Assembly (NCBI GenBank): GCA_021325515.1
Contig: JAJPHC010000041.1
Location: forward strand, 1 to 64,000
DNA length: 64,000 bases
From: Acidobacteriota bacterium
Lineage (GTDB): Bacteria; Acidobacteriota; Thermoanaerobaculia; Gp7-AA8
Direction: 5' to 3'
The notes beneath the pieces were generated by a model. It saw nothing but the letters and a program-made list of their open reading frames with translations, was not told the origin of the DNA and ran no database searches. Numbering within the stretch: the first letter of the stretch is position 1; each line of letters starts with the position of its first letter. Below are positions 48,125 through 55,231 of this stretch, piece after piece. Both the position numbers and the translations under genes were made by a program.

Positions 48125-49591
48125 TCAGTGCGTCCGCACGAAATCGATGAAGCCTGCCTCGACATTCACATCGATCAGCTTCACGCGCACTCGCTGGCCG
48201 ATGTCGAGACCGTCGAATCCATGCACGATCTTTCCTTCGACTGGCGGATGGAAGATGCGCGCCCACGTTCCTTTGGGTCCGGCGCCGGTGACGATGCCGT
48301 CGAAGCGCTCGCCGATGCGGTCGCGCAACAGACACGCCGCGGCTGATTTCCGCACCTGCCGCTCGACCTTGTTCGCGGCGTCTTCCTGCTTCGTGCAGTG
48401 ATCAGCGAGTGACGCCAGCTCGTCGCGGGTGTAGGGCGGCTTCGCATTGTGCAGGGCGGCCTTCACGAGGCGATGCGTGATGAGATCGGGGAAGCGGCGG
48501 TTCGGCGCCGTCGAATGCGAGTAGTCGCGAACGGCAAGGCCGAAATGGCCGATCGGCGTGTCGCCCGGCATCTCGACGACGTATTCGCCCGCACCCATCG
48601 CCTTCACGATCGACAGCGACAGGTCGGGGAAGCGCATGGGATCCGCTTTCTTCCGCCGCACGAGGAACTCGGCGAGCGCGACGGGATCGGGATCCGGCGG
48701 CAGCGTCTCGCCGAGATCCTTGGCGATCTGCTCGATGCGGTCCCAGCGCTCCGGCGAACGGACGACGCGCCGCAGGCTCGGCAGCTTGCGCGCCTCGAGG
48801 AAGCGCGCCGTCGCGCCGTTAGCCGCGATCATGAAGTCTTCGATGAGCATGCGCGCGTTGTTGCGCTTTTCCTGGCGAAGATCGATGACCTGGCCTTGCT
48901 CGTTGACGACCGGCCGCGCTTCGATCGTCTCCAGATCGAGTGCGCCATGTTCGTGCCGCAGCTCGCGCATCCTGTCAGCGATGCGGTCCTGAATCTTCAG
49001 ATTGTCCGCGAGCCCTTTCACGTTTCGGACTTTCTCCGGCATCTCGCCGTTGCCGTCGAGCCATTCGCCGACGGAGTTGTACGCGAGCTTCGCCTTGTTG
49101 TGGACGAGGCCACGATAGACATCGCTCTTCGTCACCGAACCGTCCGAGGAAACCGTCATGTCGACGATCAGCGCGATGCGCTCCTCGTCTTCGTTGAGCG
49201 AAGTCAGATCGGTCGACAATTTCTCGGGGAGCATCGGAAAGATCTTCGATGCCGTGTACACCGAGGTCGTGTTCTGCTGCGCGTGCTGATCGATGGGTGT
49301 GCCCTTCTTGACGAGCGCATCGACGTCCGCGACGGCAACCATCGCGCGCACATTGCCGCCACCGAGGTCCTCGGCGACGGTGAGCTGGTCGAGGTCGCGC
49401 GAGTCGTCGTTATCGATCGAGCACCAGAGCAGATTGCGCAGATCGCGGATGGCCGTGTCGTTCTCGCGCGCGGGCTCGCCGATGTCCGCAAGCTGCTGCT
49501 CGACCTCCGGCGAGAAGTCGGGCGCGAGCCCCTTTTCGATCATCACATCGTGCGCAAGGTCGCGGAGTTGGCAGGCATCGTCTCGGTGCAT
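48125..49591 (-). CDS. RNB-domain ribonuclease (RNase II/R family)
   Basis: A 488-aa 3'-5' exoribonuclease-like protein: RNB domain from about residue 50, and a C-terminal S1 domain (about 425-488, FDGIVTGAGPKGTWARI). The metal motif reads SIDNDDSRDLDQL, so three of the four usual Asp residues are there while the fourth (RNase II Asp210) is Gln. RDYSHSTAPNRRFPDL is intact. The N-terminal cold-shock domains of RNase II and R are absent. ATG 49591 is chosen; a longer reading would run into the divergent pxpBC gene. Confidence 0.85.
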   Translation of the reverse strand: MHRDDACQLRDLAHDVMIEKGLAPDFSPEVEQQLADIGEPARENDTAIRDLRNLLWCSIDNDDSRDLDQLTVAEDLGGGNVRAMVAVADVDALVKKGTPIDQHAQQNTTSVYTASKIFPMLPEKLSTDLTSLNEDEERIALIVDMTVSSDGSVTKSDVYRGLVHNKAKLAYNSVGEWLDGNGEMPEKVRNVKGLADNLKIQDRIADRMRELRHEHGALDLETIEARPVVNEQGQVIDLRQEKRNNARMLIEDFMIAANGATARFLEARKLPSLRRVVRSPERWDRIEQIAKDLGETLPPDPDPVALAEFLVRRKKADPMRFPDLSLSIVKAMGAGEYVVEMPGDTPIGHFGLAVRDYSHSTAPNRRFPDLITHRLVKAALHNAKPPYTRDELASLADHCTKQEDAANKVERQVRKSAAACLLRDRIGERFDGIVTGAGPKGTWARIFHPPVEGKIVHGFDGLDIGQRVRVKLIDVNVEAGFIDFVRTH

Positions 49592-49622
49592 AGTGGAGAA
49601 AGTAGATGCTAGGCTCGCGCCG

Positions 49623-50951
49623 ATGCAAGTGCGGCGTGCAGGCGACCGTGCAGTTTTGATCGAACTGGGCGAGGTGAGCGCGGAGGAATTGCACCGCGCA
49701 GCGCTCGAGAAATCGCGCGAGGGAGTCGTGATCATCGGCCACTCGTCGCTGCTCGTCGTTGCTGACACGCCTGGCCGCTCCTCCGTCCCCCTCTCCCCTC
49801 AAGCGGGGAGAGGGACCAGGGGTGAAGGGCCGCGACGAATCGAGATTCCCGTCCTCTTCGACAAGGACCAAAGAGAGGCCATCCTCAAGGCCCGCTACCT
49901 CGGCTTCCGCGCAGGCTTCGCCTATCTCGAAGGCTGGCCGGTCCCCATGCCCCGGCTCGAGACTTCGCGCCCGGTGAAGAAAGGTTCGTTCGCGATCGCC
50001 GGCACGATGGCCGGCTTCTATCCGATCGACACGCCGGGCGGCTGGAACGTCATCGGACGGACGAGCGTCGCGCTGTGGGATCCGAATCGCGAACCGCCCA
50101 ATCTGATTGCGCCAGGCGATCTCGTGCACGTGATTCCGGTGAACGAGCTCCCACCGGAGGAGCCGCTGTTGCCGCCGAAGATGCCAGAGGGCGACGCGAT
50201 CGCGGAGGTGATCAGCCCGGGCCAGCTCACGCGGATCGTGGGGCCGCGCGACTGGTCGCGAGCCCAACACGGCGTTGCACCGGGCGGGCCGTTCGATGAG
50301 ATCGCGGCAGCGGAGGCGAATCGCGCGGCGGGCAATCCGCCGGATGCTGCGCTGCTCGAGTGCGTGCTGGTCGGGCCGTCACTGCGGTTCGTGCGGCCTA
50401 TGCGCGTCGCTGTGTTCGATGGGGTTCGGGTGATTCGTCAAGTAGTTGACGAGCTTGCCGTTGGACGGTTGCGCGGATTCCGCGGGTATGTGGCGGTCGA
50501 AGGTGGGATCGCTGTCTCTTCCGGATATGAGGAGGCGATGCGTGTGGTGCGGGGGATGACTCTTTTTTCCAGGCCCCTCACCCGTGGGGACGAAGAGAGG
50601 CGGGGAGAGGGGGACGTCGGGGATGGGGACCGGTTTGCGATTCGCGTCGTGCCGGGGCCGCATGAGCCTTCCATTTCCGAGATCGCGTGCGAGGTCACTT
50701 CGCAACTCGATCGCGTCGGGATCCGCATGCGGCCGCTGCAGCCGGTTGGAATCGCAGCGCCGCGCGATCTCCCTTCCTGCGGCATGCAGTTCGGCAGCGT
50801 GCAGCTTCATCCCGATGGATCGCTCGTCGCGATGGGGCCGGACCACCCGGTCACCGGCGGCTATCTGCAGCCGATGACCGTGCTGTCATCCGATCTCTGG
50901 AAGCTCGCGCGGCTCGCGCCCGGCGAGCGGGTGCGGTTCTATTCGCCGTAG
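49623..50951 (+). CDS. fused 5-oxoprolinase subunits B and C
   Basis: A 442-aa fusion of PxpB (KipI, about 1-175) and PxpC (KipA, about 190-442). PxpB motifs: RRAGDRAVLIELGE, GFRAGFAYLEGWP, TPGGWNVIGRT. PxpC motifs: RDWSRAQHGVAPGGPFD, GGIAV, GYLQPMTV. The PxpB half is shorter than free PxpB (about 230 aa). Two surface loops (about 55-70 and 317-331) are coded by palindromic repeat elements in opposite orientation. It works with PxpA, encoded at 1360. It is divergent from the RNB gene and overlaps the VWFA gene end by 13 nt. Confidence 0.88.
   Translation: MQVRRAGDRAVLIELGEVSAEELHRAALEKSREGVVIIGHSSLLVVADTPGRSSVPLSPQAGRGTRGEGPRRIEIPVLFDKDQREAILKARYLGFRAGFAYLEGWPVPMPRLETSRPVKKGSFAIAGTMAGFYPIDTPGGWNVIGRTSVALWDPNREPPNLIAPGDLVHVIPVNELPPEEPLLPPKMPEGDAIAEVISPGQLTRIVGPRDWSRAQHGVAPGGPFDEIAAAEANRAAGNPPDAALLECVLVGPSLRFVRPMRVAVFDGVRVIRQVVDELAVGRLRGFRGYVAVEGGIAVSSGYEEAMRVVRGMTLFSRPLTRGDEERRGEGDVGDGDRFAIRVVPGPHEPSISEIACEVTSQLDRVGIRMRPLQPVGIAAPRDLPSCGMQFGSVQLHPDGSLVAMGPDHPVTGGYLQPMTVLSSDLWKLARLAPGERVRFYSP
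49786..49831. repeat. palindromic element inside pxpBC, copy 1
   Basis: CCCTCTCCCC (49789-49798) and GGGGAGAGGG (49805-49814) form a perfect 10-bp hairpin, followed by CCAGGGGTGAAGGGCC. It is translated in frame (about residues 55-70), in the linker of the PxpB half. Copy 2 is at 50572 in the other orientation. Confidence 0.85.
50572..50614. repeat. palindromic element inside pxpBC, copy 2 (inverted)
   Basis: It starts GGCCCCTCACCC and ends GGGGAGAGGGGGA, matching both ends of the reverse complement of copy 1 (GGCCCTTCACCC ... GGGGAGAGGGGGA); the middle is diverged. It is translated as about residues 317-331, in a loop of the PxpC half. Confidence 0.8.
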
Positions 50952-51985
50952 ACGTAGCCTTCGCGCGCCTTCACTTTGAACTCGCGGTTCTTCAGCGTGA
51001 CGGCGACCTTCTGGTAGCCCTTCGTCCCCTTCGGTTTCTGCGTGTAGTAGGTGAGCAGGTAGTAGCCGTTGTTCGTCTGCTCCACCTGAGCGACCGGCGA
51101 ATAGAAGCTCACGCTGTTGCGGAAGTACTCGCCATTCGTATCCGTCGCGATCGACTGGAGCGTGTCGTGATAGACGGGAAGAAGCGGCGCGTCGGCCTGC
51201 AGGTTGACGGAGTAGACGGTCACGTTCGCCGCGTTCAGCGACTGCACCATCGGCCGGTAGTAGCGGCTGTGGGAAAGGATCACGCCGTCGCGCACGTCTT
51301 CTCCCTGCTCGACGATGCCGGGAGAAAAGAGGATGAGGTTCTTGCGCGCTTTGACGGCTCGCAGCGAATCGCCGAGGACCGTCAGCGCCTCGTACACCGT
51401 CCCGGTGCGGTTGATCATCGCCTTGCCGTCGACGGCGCCGAGGATCGAGTGGGCTGCGTTGCCGCTCTTCGTGAGGCCGGGACCGAAGGAGAGTGCCGAA
51501 TCGAGCGCCTTGTGCAGTTGCGCCTTGTCGTTCGTGAAGTCGCTGTAGACCTTCAGGCGGACGTCATGGCCGACGATGGCGACGCGATCGGCGGGGAGCA
51601 TTTCGTCGTCGATGAATTTCCGCGCTGCGTCGCGCGCCAGGCGCAGACGGTCGTAGAGCAGAGCGCCTTCCGGTTTGTCGAAGAAGAAGACGAAGTAGCG
51701 CTCCTCGCGCACGCGCTCGACCTTGAAGACCGCGTTCTTCTCGGTGCCGTTCAGCAGGGTCCGGTTCGTGAAGTAATCGACCGACTCGACCTTCTGCGGT
51801 TTGCCGTTTTCCGTGACGATGAAGTCGTCTTTGTCGAGACCGAGGATCTGATGGCCGTCGGCGTCGGTGACGATGGCGTCGACGAGCACGACGTTGACGT
51901 CGACTTTTTCTCCGAAGGGTGAAGTCTGCTGCGCGGTGAGAGGCAGTGATGCCAGCAGACAGAGGATTGCAACGCTGCGAACCAT
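50939..51985 (-). CDS. secreted VWFA-related protein (acidobacterial type)
   Basis: A 348-aa protein with a signal peptide (to about residue 20) and a diverged von Willebrand A domain. VDVNVVLVDAIVTDADG then LGLDKDDFIVTENG and YFVFFFDKPEG are typical of the VWFA-related domain described in Acidobacteria. The strict MIDAS DxSxS is replaced by FDKPEGA. The C-terminus (GYVYGE) is short. GAAGGAG precedes the ATG at 51985. Its neighbours, pxpBC and an OmpW-like gene, give no functional clue. Confidence 0.85.
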   Translation of the reverse strand: MVRSVAILCLLASLPLTAQQTSPFGEKVDVNVVLVDAIVTDADGHQILGLDKDDFIVTENGKPQKVESVDYFTNRTLLNGTEKNAVFKVERVREERYFVFFFDKPEGALLYDRLRLARDAARKFIDDEMLPADRVAIVGHDVRLKVYSDFTNDKAQLHKALDSALSFGPGLTKSGNAAHSILGAVDGKAMINRTGTVYEALTVLGDSLRAVKARKNLILFSPGIVEQGEDVRDGVILSHSRYYRPMVQSLNAANVTVYSVNLQADAPLLPVYHDTLQSIATDTNGEYFRNSVSFYSPVAQVEQTNNGYYLLTYYTQKPKGTKGYQKVAVTLKNREFKVKAREGYVYGE

Positions 51986-52070
51986 GGAAGTCTCCTTCGA
52001 AACGGGGAACGCCTCGTGATCGTGGGCTCTTCCGCGTTCACGGGACTGTTTCTTGCTGCATCGCGGACAC

Positions 52071-52712
52071 ATGAAGAAGTTTTGTTTCTTGTTGCTGATC
52101 GCTGTCGCTGGACCGTCGCTGATGGCACAGCGCGGCCTCGATCTGATCGTCGATGCGGAAGGTGTACGGCGCACGGGAGGCACGCGCGATCTCACGCCGG
52201 GGCAGCGCGAGTTCATCCCCGAGTTCTCCAACGGATGGGGAGCGGGTGTGGGAGTGAACTGGTGGTTGTCGGATCGCGTATCGCTCGAGGCGAAGGCGTC
52301 AGGGTTTCGCTCGCGCTTGAACGTGACGACGGTTGGCTCCGACTTCGTGACGAATGTCGATCTCGGGCACGCGCAGATCTATCCGATCATGGCCGCGCTG
52401 CAGTGGCATCCGTTCGAGCATGGGATGTTCCGTCCGTACATCGGAGCGGGCGCGGCGCATGTGATCCTGAAGAATGTGAACGAGAGGATCGGCAACAGCG
52501 GGCCATCGGGAATCGAGTTCAGCGATCCGACGGGTCTGCTGCTGGATGCGGGAACACGGCTGCAGCTCTCCGATCGCTGGGCGCTCTCCGCGGATGTGCG
52601 CTACGTGCCGGTAGAGACGAAGGGGCGGACGACATTTCCGGGAACGGCGTCAGCGGTCCGGCTGCAGGTGAAGCCGCTGCTCGCGGGGTTTGGAGTGGTG
52701 TACCGGTACTGA
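52071..52712 (+). CDS. OmpW-like outer-membrane beta-barrel protein
   Basis: A 213-aa protein with a signal peptide (about 1-19, ending LMAQ) and an eight-strand barrel. LSDRVSLEAKA, FRPYIGAGAAHV, LSDRWALSADVRYV and a closing VYRY with terminal Tyr follow OmpW-type spacing. GGxRDLTPGQREFIPEF near the start is unusual. ATG 52071 (MKKFC) is preferred to 52053. The stop TGA is the start of an inverted heptamer arm. It probably lets small hydrophobic molecules through the outer membrane, by family. Confidence 0.75.
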   Translation: MKKFCFLLLIAVAGPSLMAQRGLDLIVDAEGVRRTGGTRDLTPGQREFIPEFSNGWGAGVGVNWWLSDRVSLEAKASGFRSRLNVTTVGSDFVTNVDLGHAQIYPIMAALQWHPFEHGMFRPYIGAGAAHVILKNVNERIGNSGPSGIEFSDPTGLLLDAGTRLQLSDRWALSADVRYVPVETKGRTTFPGTASAVRLQVKPLLAGFGVVYRY

Positions 52713-52952
52713 GTGCTGAGGGAGTGGAGATGGTCGGGGCAAGAGGATTTGAACCTCCGACCTCACGGTCCCGAACCGTGCGCTCTGACCAGGCTGAGCT
52801 ATGCCCCGAAACGGCAGGAAAGGAGGCGCATTCTAGGGGAATCGCGCCGCCCGGTCAAACGGGGAGAGCCAGAAGTTCATTCCAGCCAGCACTCATCACT
52901 CAGCACTCGTCACTCAGCACTCAGCACTGGCCCCTCATCACTCGCCGCTGTG
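52709..52952. repeat. heptamer (CACTCAG) arms flanking tRNA-Pro
   Basis: The left arm ACTGAGTGCTGAGGGAG begins at 52708-52709, within the OmpW-like stop. The right arm (about 52887-52952) is a run of CACTCAG-like 7-mers (CACTCATCACTCAGCACTCG, then further copies), the inverse of the left one. tRNA-Pro lies between them. The right arm ends before the Fur-like box of bfd. Confidence 0.8.
52731..52808 (-). tRNA. tRNA-Pro (CGG)
   Basis: A 78-nt cloverleaf with encoded CCA. CGGGGCA pairs with TGCCCCG, the anticodon stem CACGG/CCGTG encloses TTCGGGA with anticodon CGG, and the T arm is GGAGG-TTCAAAT-CCTCT with one mismatch-like pair at the end. It is flanked by inverted 7-bp repeats. Confidence 0.95.
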
Positions 52953-52999
52953 ACTTCCGTCATACCTGGAATGGATTTTTGGCGCGATCCTGTTGAAGA

Positions 53000-53014
53000 T
53001 GAGACTCAGTCTCA
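53000..53014 (+). promoter_or_regulatory. Fur-box-like 7-1-7 palindrome upstream of bfd-bfr
   Basis: TGAGACT-C-AGTCTCA is a perfect 7-1-7 inverted repeat. The Fur core is TGATAAT-N-ATTATCA, so five of seven positions match in each arm. It lies between TTGAAG (52993-52998) and TAGGAT (53017-53022), where a bound repressor would block the promoter of two iron-storage genes. Confidence 0.55.
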
Positions 53015-53034
53015 ACTAGGATAGGAACCCAGCC

Positions 53035-53253
53035 ATGATCGTCTGCCTCTGCCGTGGAGTCTCCGACCGCCAGGTCAACGAAGCCATCGACAACGGCGCC
53101 ACCTGCCTCGGCCGCCTCGAACAGTGTGGCATCGGCGGCGACTGCGGCGGCTGTGAGCGCACTCTGGAGAAGATGCTCGACAAAGCCGAAGATGCCGGCC
53201 GCATTACACGCTGCACCACTTGCGCGTGCGTCGCAAGCCTCGCTTCTGCATAA
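53035..53253 (+). CDS. bfd: bacterioferritin-associated ferredoxin
   Basis: A 72-aa [2Fe-2S] protein. CLCRGVSDRQV holds C-x-C, and GDCGGCERT gives the C-x2-C, the BFD-type Fer2 domain. In known systems Bfd reduces ferric iron stored in bacterioferritin so it can be released. A C-terminal CTTCAC is an extra cysteine cluster. It is 9 nt upstream of bfr, in the usual order, behind a Fur-box-like palindrome. Confidence 0.9.
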   Translation: MIVCLCRGVSDRQVNEAIDNGATCLGRLEQCGIGGDCGGCERTLEKMLDKAEDAGRITRCTTCACVASLASA

Positions 53254-53262
53254 TGGCGCGTC

Positions 53263-53739
53263 ATGAAGGGCGACAAAAAAGTCATCGAGGTCCTCAACGA
53301 CGTTCTCACTTCCGAGCTCACCGCCATCAACGAGTACTTCGTGCATGGCGAGATGTGTGAGAACTGGGGCTACCACCGCCTCCAGCATGCGATCCGCCAT
53401 CACTCCATCGGCGAGATGAAGCACGCCGAGGAAGTCATCGAGCGCATTCTCTTTCTGGAAGGCATCCCCAACATGCAGCGCCTCGGAAAGGTGAACGTCG
53501 GCGAGTCCGTCGCCGAAATGTTCCGCCTCGACCTCGGTCTCGAGATGGAAGCCGTCGAGCGGCTGAACAAAGGCATCGAAGTCTGCCGCGAGCTCGGCGA
53601 CAACAACAGCCGTCATCTTCTCGAAGAGATCCTCGAGGATGAAGAAGAGCACATCGACTGGATCGAAGCGCAGATCGCGCTGATCGAACAGGTCGGCATC
53701 CAGAACTACCTCGCGCAGCAGATCAAGAAGGACGAGTAG
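53263..53739 (+). CDS. bfr: bacterioferritin
   Basis: A 158-aa haem-containing ferritin. The start MKGDKKVIEVLNDVLTSELT, the GEMKHAEEVIERILFLEG stretch with the haem-ligating Met at about 52, and EILEDEEEHIDW with diiron ligands are all present. 24-meric iron store by family. It is co-transcribed with bfd and followed after 13 nt by an exported nuclease gene. Confidence 0.97.
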   Translation: MKGDKKVIEVLNDVLTSELTAINEYFVHGEMCENWGYHRLQHAIRHHSIGEMKHAEEVIERILFLEGIPNMQRLGKVNVGESVAEMFRLDLGLEMEAVERLNKGIEVCRELGDNNSRHLLEEILEDEEEHIDWIEAQIALIEQVGIQNYLAQQIKKDE

Positions 53740-53752
53740 ACTCACGCCTCTC

Positions 53753-54667
53753 ATGAAGCGGATCCTCATCCTCGCGCTCACTCTCCTCGGTACCACGCCC
53801 CTCTTCGGCTGGGGGCAGAAGGGCCACCTCATCACGAACGAGGCCGCGGCGATCACGCTGCCGAACGACATGCCTCCGTTCTTTCTCGCCGAGGTGGGGC
53901 AGCTGACGTATCTCGGTCCGGAGCCGGATCGCTGGCGCGCGACAGGCGAGTCGCTCGATGCGATGAATCCGCCGGATCACTTCCTCGATTACGAGTACGT
54001 CGCGGATCTCAAGCTGCCGGCGGATCGCTATCGCTTCATCGATCTGCTCTACAAGTCGGGAACGCTGCGGCGCCACGCGATCTACAACTCAACGACCGGC
54101 TTTCTTCCGTGGCGCATCGCGGAGCTCGAGGACCGGCTGACGACGGAGTTTCGAATCTGGCGCGGCACTGCGGCAGGCTCGCCTGAACGGCTCTACACCG
54201 AGCGGCAGATCCTCTCGATCGCCGGAACGCTCGGGCACTTCGTCGGCGACTCGTCGAATCCGCAGCACGCCAGCACGAACTACAACGGCTGGACAGATCC
54301 GAATCCGAACGGCTACGCGACCGACTGCAACGCGCACGACCGCTTCGAGCTCTACTTCGTCACGCAGAACCTCGTCACCGCGGACGTGACGCCGAAGATC
54401 GGCAAGCCGGAGCTGCGCACCGACTACTTCGCCACCGCGCTCGAGTTCATCCGCGGCACCAACGGGATGATCGAGACGTTGTATCAGCTCGACAAGAAGG
54501 GCGACTTCGATATCTTCCGCAAGCCGGTGTCGGGCGAAGGGAAAGCCTTCGCGACCGATCGCCTGGCAGCCGGCGCCGCGCTGCTGCGCGACTTCTGGTG
54601 GAGCGCGTGGGTGAACTCGGCGAAACCTGCGAAGCGGGGGAACTGGCCGGGCGCAGAGCTTCCGTAG
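53753..54667 (+). CDS. exported S1/P1-type nuclease or zinc phospholipase C
   Basis: A 304-aa protein with a signal peptide ending near FGWG, so the mature form would begin with the Trp that ligates zinc in the P1 nuclease/phospholipase C superfamily. WGQKGH, NPPDHFLDY and LGHFVGDSSNPQHAS supply the other His and Asp ligands. Nuclease (single-stranded nucleic acid) and phospholipase activities are both possible. It follows bfr on the same strand by 13 nt, which may be incidental. Confidence 0.8.
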   Translation: MKRILILALTLLGTTPLFGWGQKGHLITNEAAAITLPNDMPPFFLAEVGQLTYLGPEPDRWRATGESLDAMNPPDHFLDYEYVADLKLPADRYRFIDLLYKSGTLRRHAIYNSTTGFLPWRIAELEDRLTTEFRIWRGTAAGSPERLYTERQILSIAGTLGHFVGDSSNPQHASTNYNGWTDPNPNGYATDCNAHDRFELYFVTQNLVTADVTPKIGKPELRTDYFATALEFIRGTNGMIETLYQLDKKGDFDIFRKPVSGEGKAFATDRLAAGAALLRDFWWSAWVNSAKPAKRGNWPGAELP

Positions 54668-54694
54668 GGCCAGAGGAGAAGCCGAGAGCTCGTC

Positions 54695-55228
54695 CTACGC
54701 GCGCCACTGCACGTCGTTCACCCCGTTCTTCAGGTTCGCGAAGCGTGCGGCGACGAAGAGGTAATCCGACAGCCGGTTGAGAAAGCGGATCGTCATCTGC
54801 GCGGGAGGCGTCGTGTCGTTGAGGGCGACGACGAGGCGCTCTGCTCTGCGGCAGATCGAGCGCGCGGCATGAAGCTGCGCGGCGGCGAGCGAGCCTCCGG
54901 GGAGAATGAAGTTCTGCAGCGGCGCGAGCTCGCTCTCCATGCGATCGATGCCCTGCTCCAGCGACTCGATGCGCGATGCGTCGATGCCGCCGAAGCGCGT
55001 CATGCCCGGCGACGCGAGATGCGCGCCGGCATCGAACAGATCCGACTGGATGCGGCCGAGCTCGTCGTCAACCGGTGAGGAAGGCCAGGAGGCGCGCGCG
55101 ATTCCGATGAACGAGTTGAGCTCGTCGATGGTGCCGTAGGCCTCGATGCGCAGATCATTCTTCGGAACGCGCCTGCCGCCGAAGAGAGACGTCTCGCCGC
55201 TGTCGCCGGTGCGGGTGTAGATCTTCAC
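54695..55228 (-). CDS. PduO-type cob(I)alamin adenosyltransferase
   Basis: A 177-aa enzyme that transfers adenosyl from ATP to cob(I)alamin. IYTRTGDSGETSLFGG at the start, RIEAYGTIDELNSFIG, LPGGSLAAAQLHAARSICRR and LNRLSDYLFVAAR are the PduO-type motifs. Needed to make coenzyme B12. It follows the response-regulator gene on the same strand by 3 nt. No other cobalamin gene is in the window. Confidence 0.95.
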   Translation of the reverse strand: MKIYTRTGDSGETSLFGGRRVPKNDLRIEAYGTIDELNSFIGIARASWPSSPVDDELGRIQSDLFDAGAHLASPGMTRFGGIDASRIESLEQGIDRMESELAPLQNFILPGGSLAAAQLHAARSICRRAERLVVALNDTTPPAQMTIRFLNRLSDYLFVAARFANLKNGVNDVQWRA

Positions 55229-55231
55229 CGG

